21,921 nucleotides of DNA, taken from positions 1-21,921 of the forward strand of contig DATKDU010000258.1 in the NCBI GenBank assembly GCA_035512595.1. Reading direction: 5' to 3'. Positions 14,885 to 21,921 of the stretch are shown one piece after another. The DNA comes from DATKDU01 sp035512595. GTDB taxonomy: Bacteria > Planctomycetota > Planctomycetia > Pirellulales > Pirellulaceae. The notes under the pieces were generated by a model. It worked only from the letters and a program-made list of their open reading frames with translations. It searched no databases and was not told the origin of the DNA. The translations under genes were made by a program, and so were the position numbers. How positions within the stretch are numbered: the first letter of the stretch is position 1; every line of letters begins with the position of its first letter.

Positions 14885-16129
14885 ATGTCCTTGCGTCCAT
14901 TGGCGATCATCCTCCTTGCGCTGCTGCTGGCTTCGCCCGCCGCAGCCAAGGAGCGCACCTGGACCAGTGCCGACGGCCGGACGATGAAGGCGGAGTTCGT
15001 CCGCGAGGTGGACGGCGTTGTGACCTTCCTCCGGGAGGGGAAGCTGCTCACCATCCCGCTCGACAAGCTGAGCGAAAAGGACCAGCAGATCGTCCGGGAT
15101 CTGACGCTGGGCAAGCCAGTCCCTGATGAGGACTCGCCGACCAGCAGCACACCCGTCCCGTCGGCGCCCGCCGCTTCCGACAGTCCCGCCGGCGAGACCG
15201 AGGACCTGCCCGCGGCCGCCAAGATCACGATCGAAGTCCGCACCTGGACCGACAGTCGCGGCATTAAAACCTTCGCCAAGTTCGTCCGCATCAACGGCGC
15301 CAATGTGGTGCTCAATCGCAATGGAAAGATTCTCACCGTTTCTTTCCATTCCCTGAGCGAGGACGATCAGCAATATGTCCGAGACTTGCTGACGCAGCAG
15401 GGAAAAGCGGAGTTGATTCCCGACGCGCTCGCCGGCGGCAGTCCCTCTCCCAGCGGCGTTTCCACGAATCCGTTTCCACCCGCCGGTGGCCCTGTCCGCG
15501 GACCGGGCGGAGTGCCAGGCGGACCTGCGGGCATTGATCCTGGCGGAATGCCGCCAGCCGGGGGATTTCCTGGCAGCGGACTTCCCGGCGCAGGGGGGAT
15601 GCCGGGGGCTGGGGACGGGGATATGCCGATGCCCCCCTCCTTGGGCGTGCCGGACGGGGTGTCATTAGCCGATCCACCGACCACCATCGACCCCAGCGAA
15701 ATAACAGGCCCGGGCTTGCCTGGTAGCGGCGCCAATCCAGGTCCGGGAATCACGCCTCCGTTTGGTGGCGGGACCAACATCCCTACGGGCTTCCCGGAGT
15801 CGAGTTTCCCGAGAGACCCCGTGACTGGGACATTCCCCTCCGGCCCGACGTTTCAGCAGATTCTGAGATGCACGGGTTGCAACCGGGAGATCAGCCAGGA
15901 CCAGTCGAAGCTCGACCGCTGTCCCCACTGCAACACGATCTGGGTCTACAAGGAAGACAGTTCGGGCCAAAGGCAAATGACTGCCGGCGGCGTCCGCAAC
16001 CTGGCGATCGGGATCTTTGTCGGCATCGTGGTCGTCGTCCTCGGCGGGGTAGCGGGCTTCATCGGCATCCTTGTGGCCATCGTCCGCGCCGTCTCGCGTC
16101 CCTCGCGGGCCAACTACCGGCGGTACTAA
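14885..16129 (+). CDS. Tandem SHD1-domain protein with zinc ribbon and C-terminal membrane helix
   Basis: A 414-residue protein; the ATG at 14885 has GGAG at 14874-14877. Residues 1-21 are a signal peptide (LAIILLALLLASPAAA). Two SHD1 (SLA1 homology 1-like) domains follow, about 23-73 and 118-169; each begins with RTWT and ends LSE(K/D)DQQ(I/Y)VRDL. Such domains are abundant in planctomycetes and presumed to bind peptides. Residues about 185-325 are Pro/Gly-rich low complexity. Residues 329-349 hold a zinc ribbon, CTGC and CPHC, and residues 370-401 are a glycine-rich membrane helix with a basic tail. If the N-terminal signal is cleaved, the zinc ribbon would be periplasmic, which is unusual; if it is retained as an anchor, the protein spans the membrane twice. 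The substrate is unknown. It is convergent with the alpha/beta hydrolase gene, 36 bases apart. Confidence 0.88.
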   Translation: MSLRPLAIILLALLLASPAAAKERTWTSADGRTMKAEFVREVDGVVTFLREGKLLTIPLDKLSEKDQQIVRDLTLGKPVPDEDSPTSSTPVPSAPAASDSPAGETEDLPAAAKITIEVRTWTDSRGIKTFAKFVRINGANVVLNRNGKILTVSFHSLSEDDQQYVRDLLTQQGKAELIPDALAGGSPSPSGVSTNPFPPAGGPVRGPGGVPGGPAGIDPGGMPPAGGFPGSGLPGAGGMPGAGDGDMPMPPSLGVPDGVSLADPPTTIDPSEITGPGLPGSGANPGPGITPPFGGGTNIPTGFPESSFPRDPVTGTFPSGPTFQQILRCTGCNREISQDQSKLDRCPHCNTIWVYKEDSSGQRQMTAGGVRNLAIGIFVGIVVVVLGGVAGFIGILVAIVRAVSRPSRANYRRY

Positions 16130-16165
16130 CTGCGGGGCGGCCGTTGTGATTGGCGATGGTGAGCC

Positions 16166-17407
16166 CTAATTAGTCGCCACATTGGTCGGCTTCGTCTCCG
16201 CTGGCTTTTCGTCCACAGGGGTGTCTTGCTGTTGGGCAAATTCTGTGATCATCTCGGCGACTTCGCTCGTTCGCTCCCAGAATCCCAAATGGCCGCCAAC
16301 CACGGACGCTTCGCGCGAGTTGGGCAAGAGGTGAGCCAGACAGTCGCTGGCTTCGGGTTTGGTCATGCGGTCGTGGCGGCCTGCGATCACCAGGGCGGGA
16401 ATTTCGACCTGAGGTAGCACCCGCTGCTCGTCGAATTCGAGCATTGCCAGATTGCCGCGGGCCACCACGGCGGGCCAGGCGACAGCCGCCAGCCAGGCTC
16501 CGTGATTGAGTTGTCCCCAGGTCTGCTGCCCCGAGAAGCTGGCGATTCGGGTCACGATGTGCATGTTGCCATTGAGAAAGCTTTGCCAGTTCGAGAACGC
16601 CGCCAGCGGAGCAAGCCAGATGGTCAAGTGGTTCAGGGGAACAAGGATCGGTTTCTCAATTGCCTTCCAGAGACTGCTGCCGAGGGCCGTCTTCAGCGGG
16701 TTGGTGTAAGTAGTGTGCAACAGGACGATCCCGGTAACGCGCGAACCGAGCTGCGCGGGATGAAGGCGGCAATAAGTCTGGATGATCATGCCGCCGATGC
16801 TATGGCCAATGAGAATTACCGGTCCCCTTCCAGCGGCGCCTACAACAGCCGAGAGATCCTCGGCCATTTTATCGATGTCATAATCTCCGCTAGCTGGCCC
16901 ATGAGAGCGACCGAGACCTGGCAGGTCCCAGATGATGACCCGAAACCGATTGGCAAGTTTGGCTACCAGTTCGCTCCAGACCGACCGATCCAGGCTCCAG
17001 CCGTGCGTGAAGACCAAGGTGGGCGCATCATCGCCTCCAAAGACTTCCACGTGGAGCCGCGTGCCGTCGGGACGGTCAATCGACTTTACCTTTCCCTTGG
17101 GCATGGCGGCCGAAGCGGAGCCACCCGGCCGGCCGAGAAACAGCACGATCGGCCATCCGCCCGCCAGGCCGATTGTCAATAGGCCGATGCCGCTCGCCAG
17201 GTAGGGCCAGCCCCCTTGCCGGTCGCGACTAGGGCCAGGCTCGCCAGCGGCAACGATTTCCCCCGTTTGTGGGTGGCGGTATTCCCGGACGGGGCGCGGA
17301 GGATCGACGCCGTCGAACCACTCCCAGAGGCAGTAAATGGCGGCAGCCAGCACCAGCCAATTGAAGATCCCACCCAACCAGATACGAAGCACGCTGAAAG
17401 GCATCAT
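16166..17407 (-). CDS. Membrane-anchored alpha/beta hydrolase
   Basis: A 413-residue protein. The ATG at 17407 is chosen because GGAGG lies seven bases upstream on the minus strand; ATG at 17404 is an adjacent alternative. There are two likely membrane helices (about 7-27 and 67-91) before the catalytic domain. The domain has the oxyanion loop THGW (134-137), a D-L-P-G-L-G-x-S segment (161-168), the nucleophile elbow GHSIGG with S203, the acid D346 in AGRHDRMT and the histidine H373 in GGHLGFWER. The full Ser-Asp-His triad is therefore present. The substrate (ester, lactone or haloalkane-like) cannot be read. The C-terminus has a short Pro/Thr-rich tail. It lies downstream of the rhomboid gene on the same strand, with 139 bases between them. 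Confidence 0.9.
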   Translation of the reverse strand: MMPFSVLRIWLGGIFNWLVLAAAIYCLWEWFDGVDPPRPVREYRHPQTGEIVAAGEPGPSRDRQGGWPYLASGIGLLTIGLAGGWPIVLFLGRPGGSASAAMPKGKVKSIDRPDGTRLHVEVFGGDDAPTLVFTHGWSLDRSVWSELVAKLANRFRVIIWDLPGLGRSHGPASGDYDIDKMAEDLSAVVGAAGRGPVILIGHSIGGMIIQTYCRLHPAQLGSRVTGIVLLHTTYTNPLKTALGSSLWKAIEKPILVPLNHLTIWLAPLAAFSNWQSFLNGNMHIVTRIASFSGQQTWGQLNHGAWLAAVAWPAVVARGNLAMLEFDEQRVLPQVEIPALVIAGRHDRMTKPEASDCLAHLLPNSREASVVGGHLGFWERTSEVAEMITEFAQQQDTPVDEKPAETKPTNVATN

Positions 17408-17546
17408 GCGAGGACCTCCATGGCGACAAGTGACAATCCGTGTCGCGAACTCTCGCAAACCTTGTGCCGCGTGTCACCACAGATCGAGCTCTACAGACAG
17501 GTCACGCCCAGAGAAGGAGCCGGCATCAACTTGGATGCCACTCTGC

Positions 17547-18482
17547 TCAGCGTTGCCGGTCGCGGATGCGGCGGGAGTAGGTTTCCAGGATGCGGCGTTC
17601 CTGGGGGGTGAGGCTGGCTTCCCCTTGACGGGCGATTTTGGCCAGCAGGCGATCGGCCTGGACTTCCAGGTCTTCCTCCTCGTCTTCGTCCAATTCCTTG
17701 TGGATTCGCATGGAGGGACGGGAACGGAACAGGGACTTGAGCTTGCTCCAGCCGGTGGCCAGTTCGCGGCCCCCCGGCATGCGGCCGAAGTTCAGCCCCA
17801 ATCCCCAATAGGCCAGTCCGATGGCCGCTCCGGTCAGGTGGACGTCGAAAGCGATCGACTTCCAGGCAAAGTCGCCGGGGATGTTTTCCGCGGCCCACGC
17901 GCCGGTCAGATCGCTGACCAGAAGCAGGGCGCCGACTACCCAGATCGGCGTACGAATCGCGAAAAAAAGGAGGATCGTCTTGTGCGGCTGGAGCAGGCAA
18001 CCGATCAGGATGAGCGTGGCGACGCCGCCGGAAGCCCCTTGGCACGTGAACCAGTGCAGTTGCTCGTCGATGGCTCCCCTGAATTGGCCGGTCACCGTCG
18101 AATGCCGCAGGCTCCAGACGATGCCGCCAAGGACGATCGCCACCAGAAACACTCGCAGGAGCTCACGGCCGCCGAATCGTTCCTCAAAGATCGTGCCGAA
18201 GATGTACAGCCCGATCATATTGCCGACGATGTGCCACAAGCTGAGCGGGTTGTGGACGAAGCCGTAGGTGAGGAACTGGTACCACATCGTCGGCTCGACG
18301 ATAGCATTCCCCTGGAGGCTGAGGAGGTGGTTGAGCCAGTCCTTGTGGCCGCTGGTGCTGGTCAGCAGGTTGGCGAGAAAGACGGCGACGTTGATGAGGA
18401 TCAGCCGGACGGTCCAGGACTTGATCTGGAAGCCTTCCTCGCCTGTACCTTCCCGATAGTAATCGCGTTCCTGATAGCCCAT
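17547..18482 (-). CDS. Rhomboid-family intramembrane serine protease
   Basis: A 311-residue polytopic protein. The core has at least six membrane helices (about 23-40, 67-100, 108-124, 148-165, 168-190, 210-230). The first rhomboid motif is GFVHNPLSLWHIVGNM (H77, H84, N88), the serine motif is GASGG with S151, and the catalytic histidine is H215 in DVHLTGAAIGL. All catalytic residues are present, so it should cleave membrane-protein substrates within the bilayer. A C-terminal cytoplasmic extension (about 262-311) has an acidic stretch (DEDEEEDLE) followed by a helical module (ADRLLAKIARQGEASLTPQERRILE) like that found on many planctomycete rhomboids. The start ATG is at 18482. It is on the same strand as the alpha/beta hydrolase, possibly one transcript. 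Confidence 0.95.
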   Translation of the reverse strand: MGYQERDYYREGTGEEGFQIKSWTVRLILINVAVFLANLLTSTSGHKDWLNHLLSLQGNAIVEPTMWYQFLTYGFVHNPLSLWHIVGNMIGLYIFGTIFEERFGGRELLRVFLVAIVLGGIVWSLRHSTVTGQFRGAIDEQLHWFTCQGASGGVATLILIGCLLQPHKTILLFFAIRTPIWVVGALLLVSDLTGAWAAENIPGDFAWKSIAFDVHLTGAAIGLAYWGLGLNFGRMPGGRELATGWSKLKSLFRSRPSMRIHKELDEDEEEDLEVQADRLLAKIARQGEASLTPQERRILETYSRRIRDRQR

Positions 18483-18580
18483 GGCTCATCCACTCGCCGG
18501 CGAACAACTGGGGCACGCGCCTGGTGCCGCAGTCATTCTAGGCCATGAGGGGGTATCTGGGGAGAGAAAGCGAGGGAGGA

Positions 18581-18629
18581 GCCAGGAGTCAGGCGTCAGG
18601 AGTCAGGAGCCAGGAGCCAGGAGTCAGGG
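18581..18629. repeat. Seven-copy heptamer tandem repeat (GYCAGGA)
   Basis: Seven contiguous 7-base units with consensus G(C/T)CAGGA, differing only at the second and last base. The array overlaps the last codons and the TGA stop of the minus-strand coiled-coil protein gene (stop at 18624-18626). Units lack spacers, so this is not a CRISPR. Confidence 0.9.
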
Positions 18630-20159
18630 TGACGAGGCCGTCGCCTGGCGGACGCGGGCTTCGATCTCTTCCGTCAGCCGGTCGCTGACTTCCTTGAGCT
18701 CGCGCTGAAGCTGCAAGTTGGCGTTGTAGAGGCGGCTCAATTCGGCCCGCGTTTCCGCCAACTTGGCTTGCAAGGTGCTCTGGTACTTGGCCAGCTCGTC
18801 CCGCTCGTGCGCCACCTTGTCCAGGTCCACCGCCAGCATCGCCTTGTCCGCCTCCAAGAGGGTGATCTGCTCGTCGGTGCGGGCGAGTGCCGCCTGGATT
18901 TCCGCCATGTGCCTGGTCACGGTGACCTCCGCATCGTTCGTTTCGCGGAAACGGCGGTTGAGCGAGGAGAAGGCGTTGTCGTAGTTGTTCAACTTGCGGC
19001 GGAAGATGCGCGGCTGCCCTTCGGCCAGCTTGGCGATGCCGTTGTTTAGCAGCGTATTGGCCGTTTCGGAGTCGAAGATCGCCGTCTCACCTTTCTTGAA
19101 TTCCACGGGACCGCCACGTTGGAGACGCGGCACCTGGGCCTGACCGAGCGGATCGAATATCTGGTCGGTAATCGGCGACACTGGAGCGCCAGCATCCACC
19201 ACGATCGAATGGTCCTGGAGGAACTCAACGCGGATCCAGACATTTTCCGGTGGATCGGTCTCCTGCGCGACCTGCCCGTCGCGACGATACTCCTCGAGCA
19301 TCCGGTTGTAGCGTTCCTGCGAGACGCCCATGCCCTGCAAAGTCGCAATCGGGAAGAGCCGCGCCAATTCCGCGTCCCGCTGCTCGGGCGGGAAGTCGAA
19401 CGACTCGTGCAGGTCGATCGGCAGCGTTTCGCACAGCATCCACGAGCCTTGAAGCTCCACGGGCACGACCGGCTGGGCCGGCAGCGTCCGACGCAGCGTG
19501 AGCGTTTGGCCTGCAGCCGCCGTGACTTCAAACTGGCCGATGTAATAGACCGGCAGCGCCATGGGCGGGTCGGTCTGACTCGGCAGTTCCATAAAGGCGT
19601 ACAGCACTTCCTGAACCTTGATGCTGAGCTGCGCACCTGCGGGAGCAGCGGGAGCAGCCGCAGCCGCCGCATCAGCCGGAGGCGCGGCGGCCGGATCAGC
19701 CGGAGGAGCTGCGCCAGGGGCGGCAGCACCCGCCGCCGGCGCAATGGCCACGAGCGGAAATTGCACGGTAACCGTGCCGTCGGCCGGGTTGAGGGTCGGC
19801 ACGCACTGCCGGAAGACGCGGCCGCGGTCGATGATGAACCGGGAGTATTCGCCACGCAGGTGGGTCAGCGAGGTTTTAACGCCATCGGCCGAAGCCGGAT
19901 CCCCTTCCACTATGTCGCGGTATTGCTTTTCGGTGTCATCCAGTCGTTTGGTAAGCGTCGCGTGAGCTTTGGTCCAATTGAACTGCGTGGCCAGCGACAT
20001 CGCCGCCAGCGGCATGAAGCCAATCGTCGCAGCAAACACCAGGAACAGGGCGGTGACGTGCAGCCAGCGCCACGTCTTGGTGTTCATCACCGTGACAAAG
20101 ATGAAGAAGATCGCCAGCAGGCCGCCGAGAATCTGGAAGATGAGTGCGTATTCGCCCAT
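18624..20159 (-). CDS. Membrane protein with Ala/Pro linker and C-terminal coiled coil, unknown function
   Basis: A 511-residue protein. I prefer the ATG at 20159 because it gives a clean membrane N-terminus (MGEYALIFQILGGLLAIFF); a start at 20225 would add 22 residues without a better ribosome site. Membrane helices are at about 4-24 and 34-56. A short helix region (60-105) is followed by mixed alpha-beta sequence, interrupted at about 138-176 by a low-complexity Ala/Pro/Gly linker. Residues about 180-370 look globular, and 415-505 are strongly heptad-like (QITLLEADKAML, DLDKVAHERDELAKY, LQRELKEVSDRLTEEI), indicating a coiled coil. The layout, two membrane helices then a soluble domain and coiled coil, suggests a cell-envelope scaffold, which is inference. 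Similar proteins appear to be planctomycete-specific. Its 3' end lies within a heptamer repeat. Confidence 0.8.
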   Translation of the reverse strand: MGEYALIFQILGGLLAIFFIFVTVMNTKTWRWLHVTALFLVFAATIGFMPLAAMSLATQFNWTKAHATLTKRLDDTEKQYRDIVEGDPASADGVKTSLTHLRGEYSRFIIDRGRVFRQCVPTLNPADGTVTVQFPLVAIAPAAGAAAPGAAPPADPAAAPPADAAAAAAPAAPAGAQLSIKVQEVLYAFMELPSQTDPPMALPVYYIGQFEVTAAAGQTLTLRRTLPAQPVVPVELQGSWMLCETLPIDLHESFDFPPEQRDAELARLFPIATLQGMGVSQERYNRMLEEYRRDGQVAQETDPPENVWIRVEFLQDHSIVVDAGAPVSPITDQIFDPLGQAQVPRLQRGGPVEFKKGETAIFDSETANTLLNNGIAKLAEGQPRIFRRKLNNYDNAFSSLNRRFRETNDAEVTVTRHMAEIQAALARTDEQITLLEADKAMLAVDLDKVAHERDELAKYQSTLQAKLAETRAELSRLYNANLQLQRELKEVSDRLTEEIEARVRQATASSP

Positions 20160-20499
20160 CGCGACAACTGCCGTGCAAAGTGGTGTTCCGAATGTCGTCG
20201 CGAGGGAAGGCCGCGACGAGGCCATTAGAGGATGATAAATTGGGCAGTCTGGGGAGTCAAGCTTTAGTGGAAATCGGCGCGGAATCGCAAGTTTTTGCGG
20301 GACTGGAACTTGGGTCAAGGACGGCGTTGCACGGCAGCGTTCCTACAATCGTTCAAGTCCGAACGGTTTATTCCCGAAAGCTTCTGTATCGAACCATCAG
20401 CGGCCGGGAAGGGTGGGCCTCTATTCCGGGTGCGGGGCGTGAATTCTACGCGCGTCCGCGTCGCTGAAGGGCCGTTTTGACCCAGAACCTACGTGTGGC
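20160..20499. other. Divergent intergenic region upstream of the MarR-type gene
   Basis: These 340 bases separate two divergent genes. Apart from the inverted repeat at 20347-20368 and a 5-bp hairpin (CGCAA/TTGCG, 20286-20299), I see no gene or RNA. Open frames here have no ribosome site and are composition artefacts. Confidence 0.5.
20347..20368. promoter_or_regulatory. Candidate MarR-type operator
   Basis: CGTTC (20350-20354) and GAACG (20361-20365) form an inverted repeat with a 6-base centre, extended outward by AA and TT across one mismatch, 22 bases in all. MarR proteins bind such palindromes and often autoregulate, but it lies 130 bases before the regulator start and the match is short. 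Confidence 0.25.
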
Positions 20500-21063
20500 A
20501 TGACCGCCGCTCATTCCTCGGCGTCCGCGCGCTCCCGTGCGCCTGTGACCGCCGCCGAACGCCTTTTGAACCTGATTCAGGCTGCCGGTTCCGCCGGTCG
20601 GCAATTGCGCCGCTGGCTGACCGAGCGTCTGGCGCGGTTCGATCTTTCCGAGAGCGAGCTGAAGGTCCTTTGGCTCTGTGCTCAGCCCCGCCCCAGCGGC
20701 GGATGGGTGCAAGGAGAGCTTGCCGAAGCAGCCGGCCTGTCGCCGGCGCAAACCAGCAGCCTCGTCGAACGGCTGCGCCAGCGAGGATTGATGACCATGA
20801 GGCGTTCCACGATCGACCGGCGGCGTGCCGTCTGGCAATTGCTATCGCATGGGGAGGATCTGCTGTCGCGGATTCGCACGGGGCTGGAGAGTGTGGCGCA
20901 TCGCCTCGATGCTCTGGTCGCGCCGGAGGAGCAACAGGCGGCGGCACAGTTGTTTGACCGGCTCGTCGATGCGGCGGAGCGGAGTGCCGCGATCAAGCCG
21001 TTCGATCCGGAGGAGACGGAAGAGGCAGCGGAATGTGCCGTCGGCAAAGGAGGTGCTGCGTGA
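20500..21063 (+). CDS. MarR-family winged-helix transcriptional regulator
   Basis: A 187-residue protein. Helices at about 18-45 would form part of the dimer interface. The winged helix-turn-helix covers about 48-118: LSESELKVLWLC, the first HTH helix QGELAEAAG (71-79), the recognition helix SPAQTSSLVERLRQRG (81-96) and the wing MRRSTIDRRRAVWQLLS (100-116). Long dimerisation helices follow (117-160), then an acidic tail. MarR regulators usually repress efflux or stress genes and release DNA on ligand binding. The gene overlaps the next one by 4 bases (GTGA), with the ribosome site of the second gene inside its 3' end, so it almost certainly controls the efflux locus to its right. The ATG at 20500 has no strong Shine-Dalgarno. 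Confidence 0.88.
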   Translation: MTAAHSSASARSRAPVTAAERLLNLIQAAGSAGRQLRRWLTERLARFDLSESELKVLWLCAQPRPSGGWVQGELAEAAGLSPAQTSSLVERLRQRGLMTMRRSTIDRRRAVWQLLSHGEDLLSRIRTGLESVAHRLDALVAPEEQQAAAQLFDRLVDAAERSAAIKPFDPEETEEAAECAVGKGGAA

Positions 21064-21921
21064 ACGTGACAAGCTGTCAACTTGCCCAGCGAATCGTTGC
21101 GTGCCTCATTCTGGTCGCGGCCGTTGTGTCGAGCGCGGGGTGCAACCGTGGGTGGTATCGGCGGCAGGCCGACGCGGAAGCCTATGCGCTGGTCCGCGAG
21201 AAGGGGACGCACCCGCACTGGGACTTGCAGGATTTCTCGATTGCCGTCGATCCGCGGTCGCGGATGTATTACCAGTACAGCCCTGACTGCCCGCCGATGC
21301 CGGAAGACGATCCCTATTCGCATGAGCTGATGCACTGCGTGGACGGCAAACGGGGGTATCCGTTCTGGGAAGACAATGGGCACGATCCGTTTCGGGAAAA
21401 TCCCGTGTGGATGGAATATCTCGCCTTCGATGAGCGGGGAGTGCTGGTCGTGAGCGCCGACGACGCGGTGCGGCTGGCGCTATTGCACTCGCGGGAGTAC
21501 CAGCAGAACTTGGAAGAGCTGTATTTGTCGGCATTGGACGTGAGCTTTGAACGGTTCCGGTTTGATGCGCAGTTCTTCTCGGCCAATGCGTTCAACTTCT
21601 CGACCACTTCGCCGCTGAACACGAGTGCCGGCAATACGAATACGACCTACGGCCTGACGCCGCTGGATGTGACCGTTCGCAAGTCGTTCACGACGGGAAG
21701 TACGTTTGTGGCGGGGCTGGCCAACTCGATCGTCTGGTCGTTTAACTCCGCTGGATCGGACAGCCGGGTGAGCACGACACTGTTTGATTTCGCACTCATC
21801 CAGCCGCTGCTGCGCAATGCCGGCCGCGAGCGGGTGATGGAGCGGCTCACGGTGGCGGAGCGGTCGTTGCTGGCCAACGTGCGAATCATGGAGCAGTATC
21901 GTCAGGGATTCTATGTGGAAA
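21060..21921 (+). CDS. TolC-like outer-membrane efflux lipoprotein, 5' part only
   Basis: The frame is open from GTG 21060 to the window edge, giving 287 residues with no stop. AAAGGAGG at 21046-21053 precedes it, and it overlaps the MarR stop. The N-terminus is a lipoprotein-type signal: hydrophobic IVACLILVAAVVSSAG then C28. A region unique to the planctomycete-type proteins follows (YYQYSPDCPPMPEDDPYSHELMHC region, Cys-containing), and then the efflux-protein pattern from LVVSADDAVRLALLHSREYQQNLEELYLSALDVSFERF: an alpha-hairpin start with Asp-Ala-Val-Arg-Leu-Ala-Leu, as in OEP repeats of TolC. A beta-barrel-like segment (FVAGLANSIVWSFN) and another helix (RNAGRERVMERLTVAERSLLANVRIMEQYR) come next. 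RND or ABC efflux partners are expected to the right of the window. Confidence 0.82.
   Translation, partial: MNVTSCQLAQRIVACLILVAAVVSSAGCNRGWYRRQADAEAYALVREKGTHPHWDLQDFSIAVDPRSRMYYQYSPDCPPMPEDDPYSHELMHCVDGKRGYPFWEDNGHDPFRENPVWMEYLAFDERGVLVVSADDAVRLALLHSREYQQNLEELYLSALDVSFERFRFDAQFFSANAFNFSTTSPLNTSAGNTNTTYGLTPLDVTVRKSFTTGSTFVAGLANSIVWSFNSAGSDSRVSTTLFDFALIQPLLRNAGRERVMERLTVAERSLLANVRIMEQYRQGFYVE

Noticed and set aside
18581..18629. Heptamer array as a CRISPR.
   Set aside because: Units are 7 bases with no spacers.
19119..20228. 369-codon plus-strand open frame opposite the coiled-coil protein.
   Set aside because: Arg/Gly-rich shadow translation; the minus strand has membrane helices and a coiled coil.

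Overview
The window looks like a GC-rich chromosomal segment from a planctomycete, most likely a Pirellulales-like lineage (placement inferred from gene content). The evidence is a DUF1559 prepilin-like protein followed by a small lipoprotein, tandem SHD1 domains fused to a Pro/Gly-rich tail, an iduronate-sulfatase-like sulfatase, a translationally coupled multiheme cytochrome/CRTAC1 (ASPIC-UnbV) pair, an 'RYSLRTLL' N-terminal membrane motif, a rhomboid with a C-terminal helical extension, and many palindromic intergenic repeats. I found no rRNA, tRNA, CRISPR array, transposase or phage gene.

Layout. 1-2746: a small winged-helix protein, a secreted GH5-like glycosidase and, convergent with it, a membrane-anchored protein with MORN-like repeats and two STN-like modules. 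2934-9113: a short secreted 'CGDYV/CHGPxC' protein, the pentaheme cytochrome with TPRs, the CRTAC1 protein, a large foldback repeat, and a second secreted CGDYV protein paralogous to the first. 9266-12224: a same-strand cluster of DUF1559 prepilin-like protein, lipoprotein and an exported AhpD/carboxymuconolactone-decarboxylase-like protein, closed by a strong intrinsic terminator. 12422-16129: sulfatase, two small unknown proteins, and an SHD1/zinc-ribbon membrane protein. 16166-20159 (minus strand): alpha/beta hydrolase, rhomboid protease and a coiled-coil membrane protein. 20500-21921: a MarR-type regulator translationally coupled to a TolC-like outer-membrane lipoprotein that runs off the right edge.

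Main discovery candidate: the AhpD-like gene is interrupted by one in-frame UGA at 11208-11210, exactly where the second cysteine of the redox CxxC motif is expected (C128-L-Y-U131). The frame stays open and homologous-looking for another 337 codons. Starting directly after the UGA, the RNA can form a hairpin with an 8-bp upper stem and a GGUC apical loop, located as in bacterial SECIS elements. The simplest reading is one 468-residue exported CxxU selenoprotein, not two genes or a pseudogene.

Second-tier observations are the undescribed CGDYV/CHGPxC secreted family with two copies here, four families of palindromic repeats (one inside the 3' end of the cytochrome gene), a roughly 170-bp foldback element, two heptamer tandem arrays each touching a stop codon, and nearly identical leaders before two consecutive genes of the 9266-12224 cluster.
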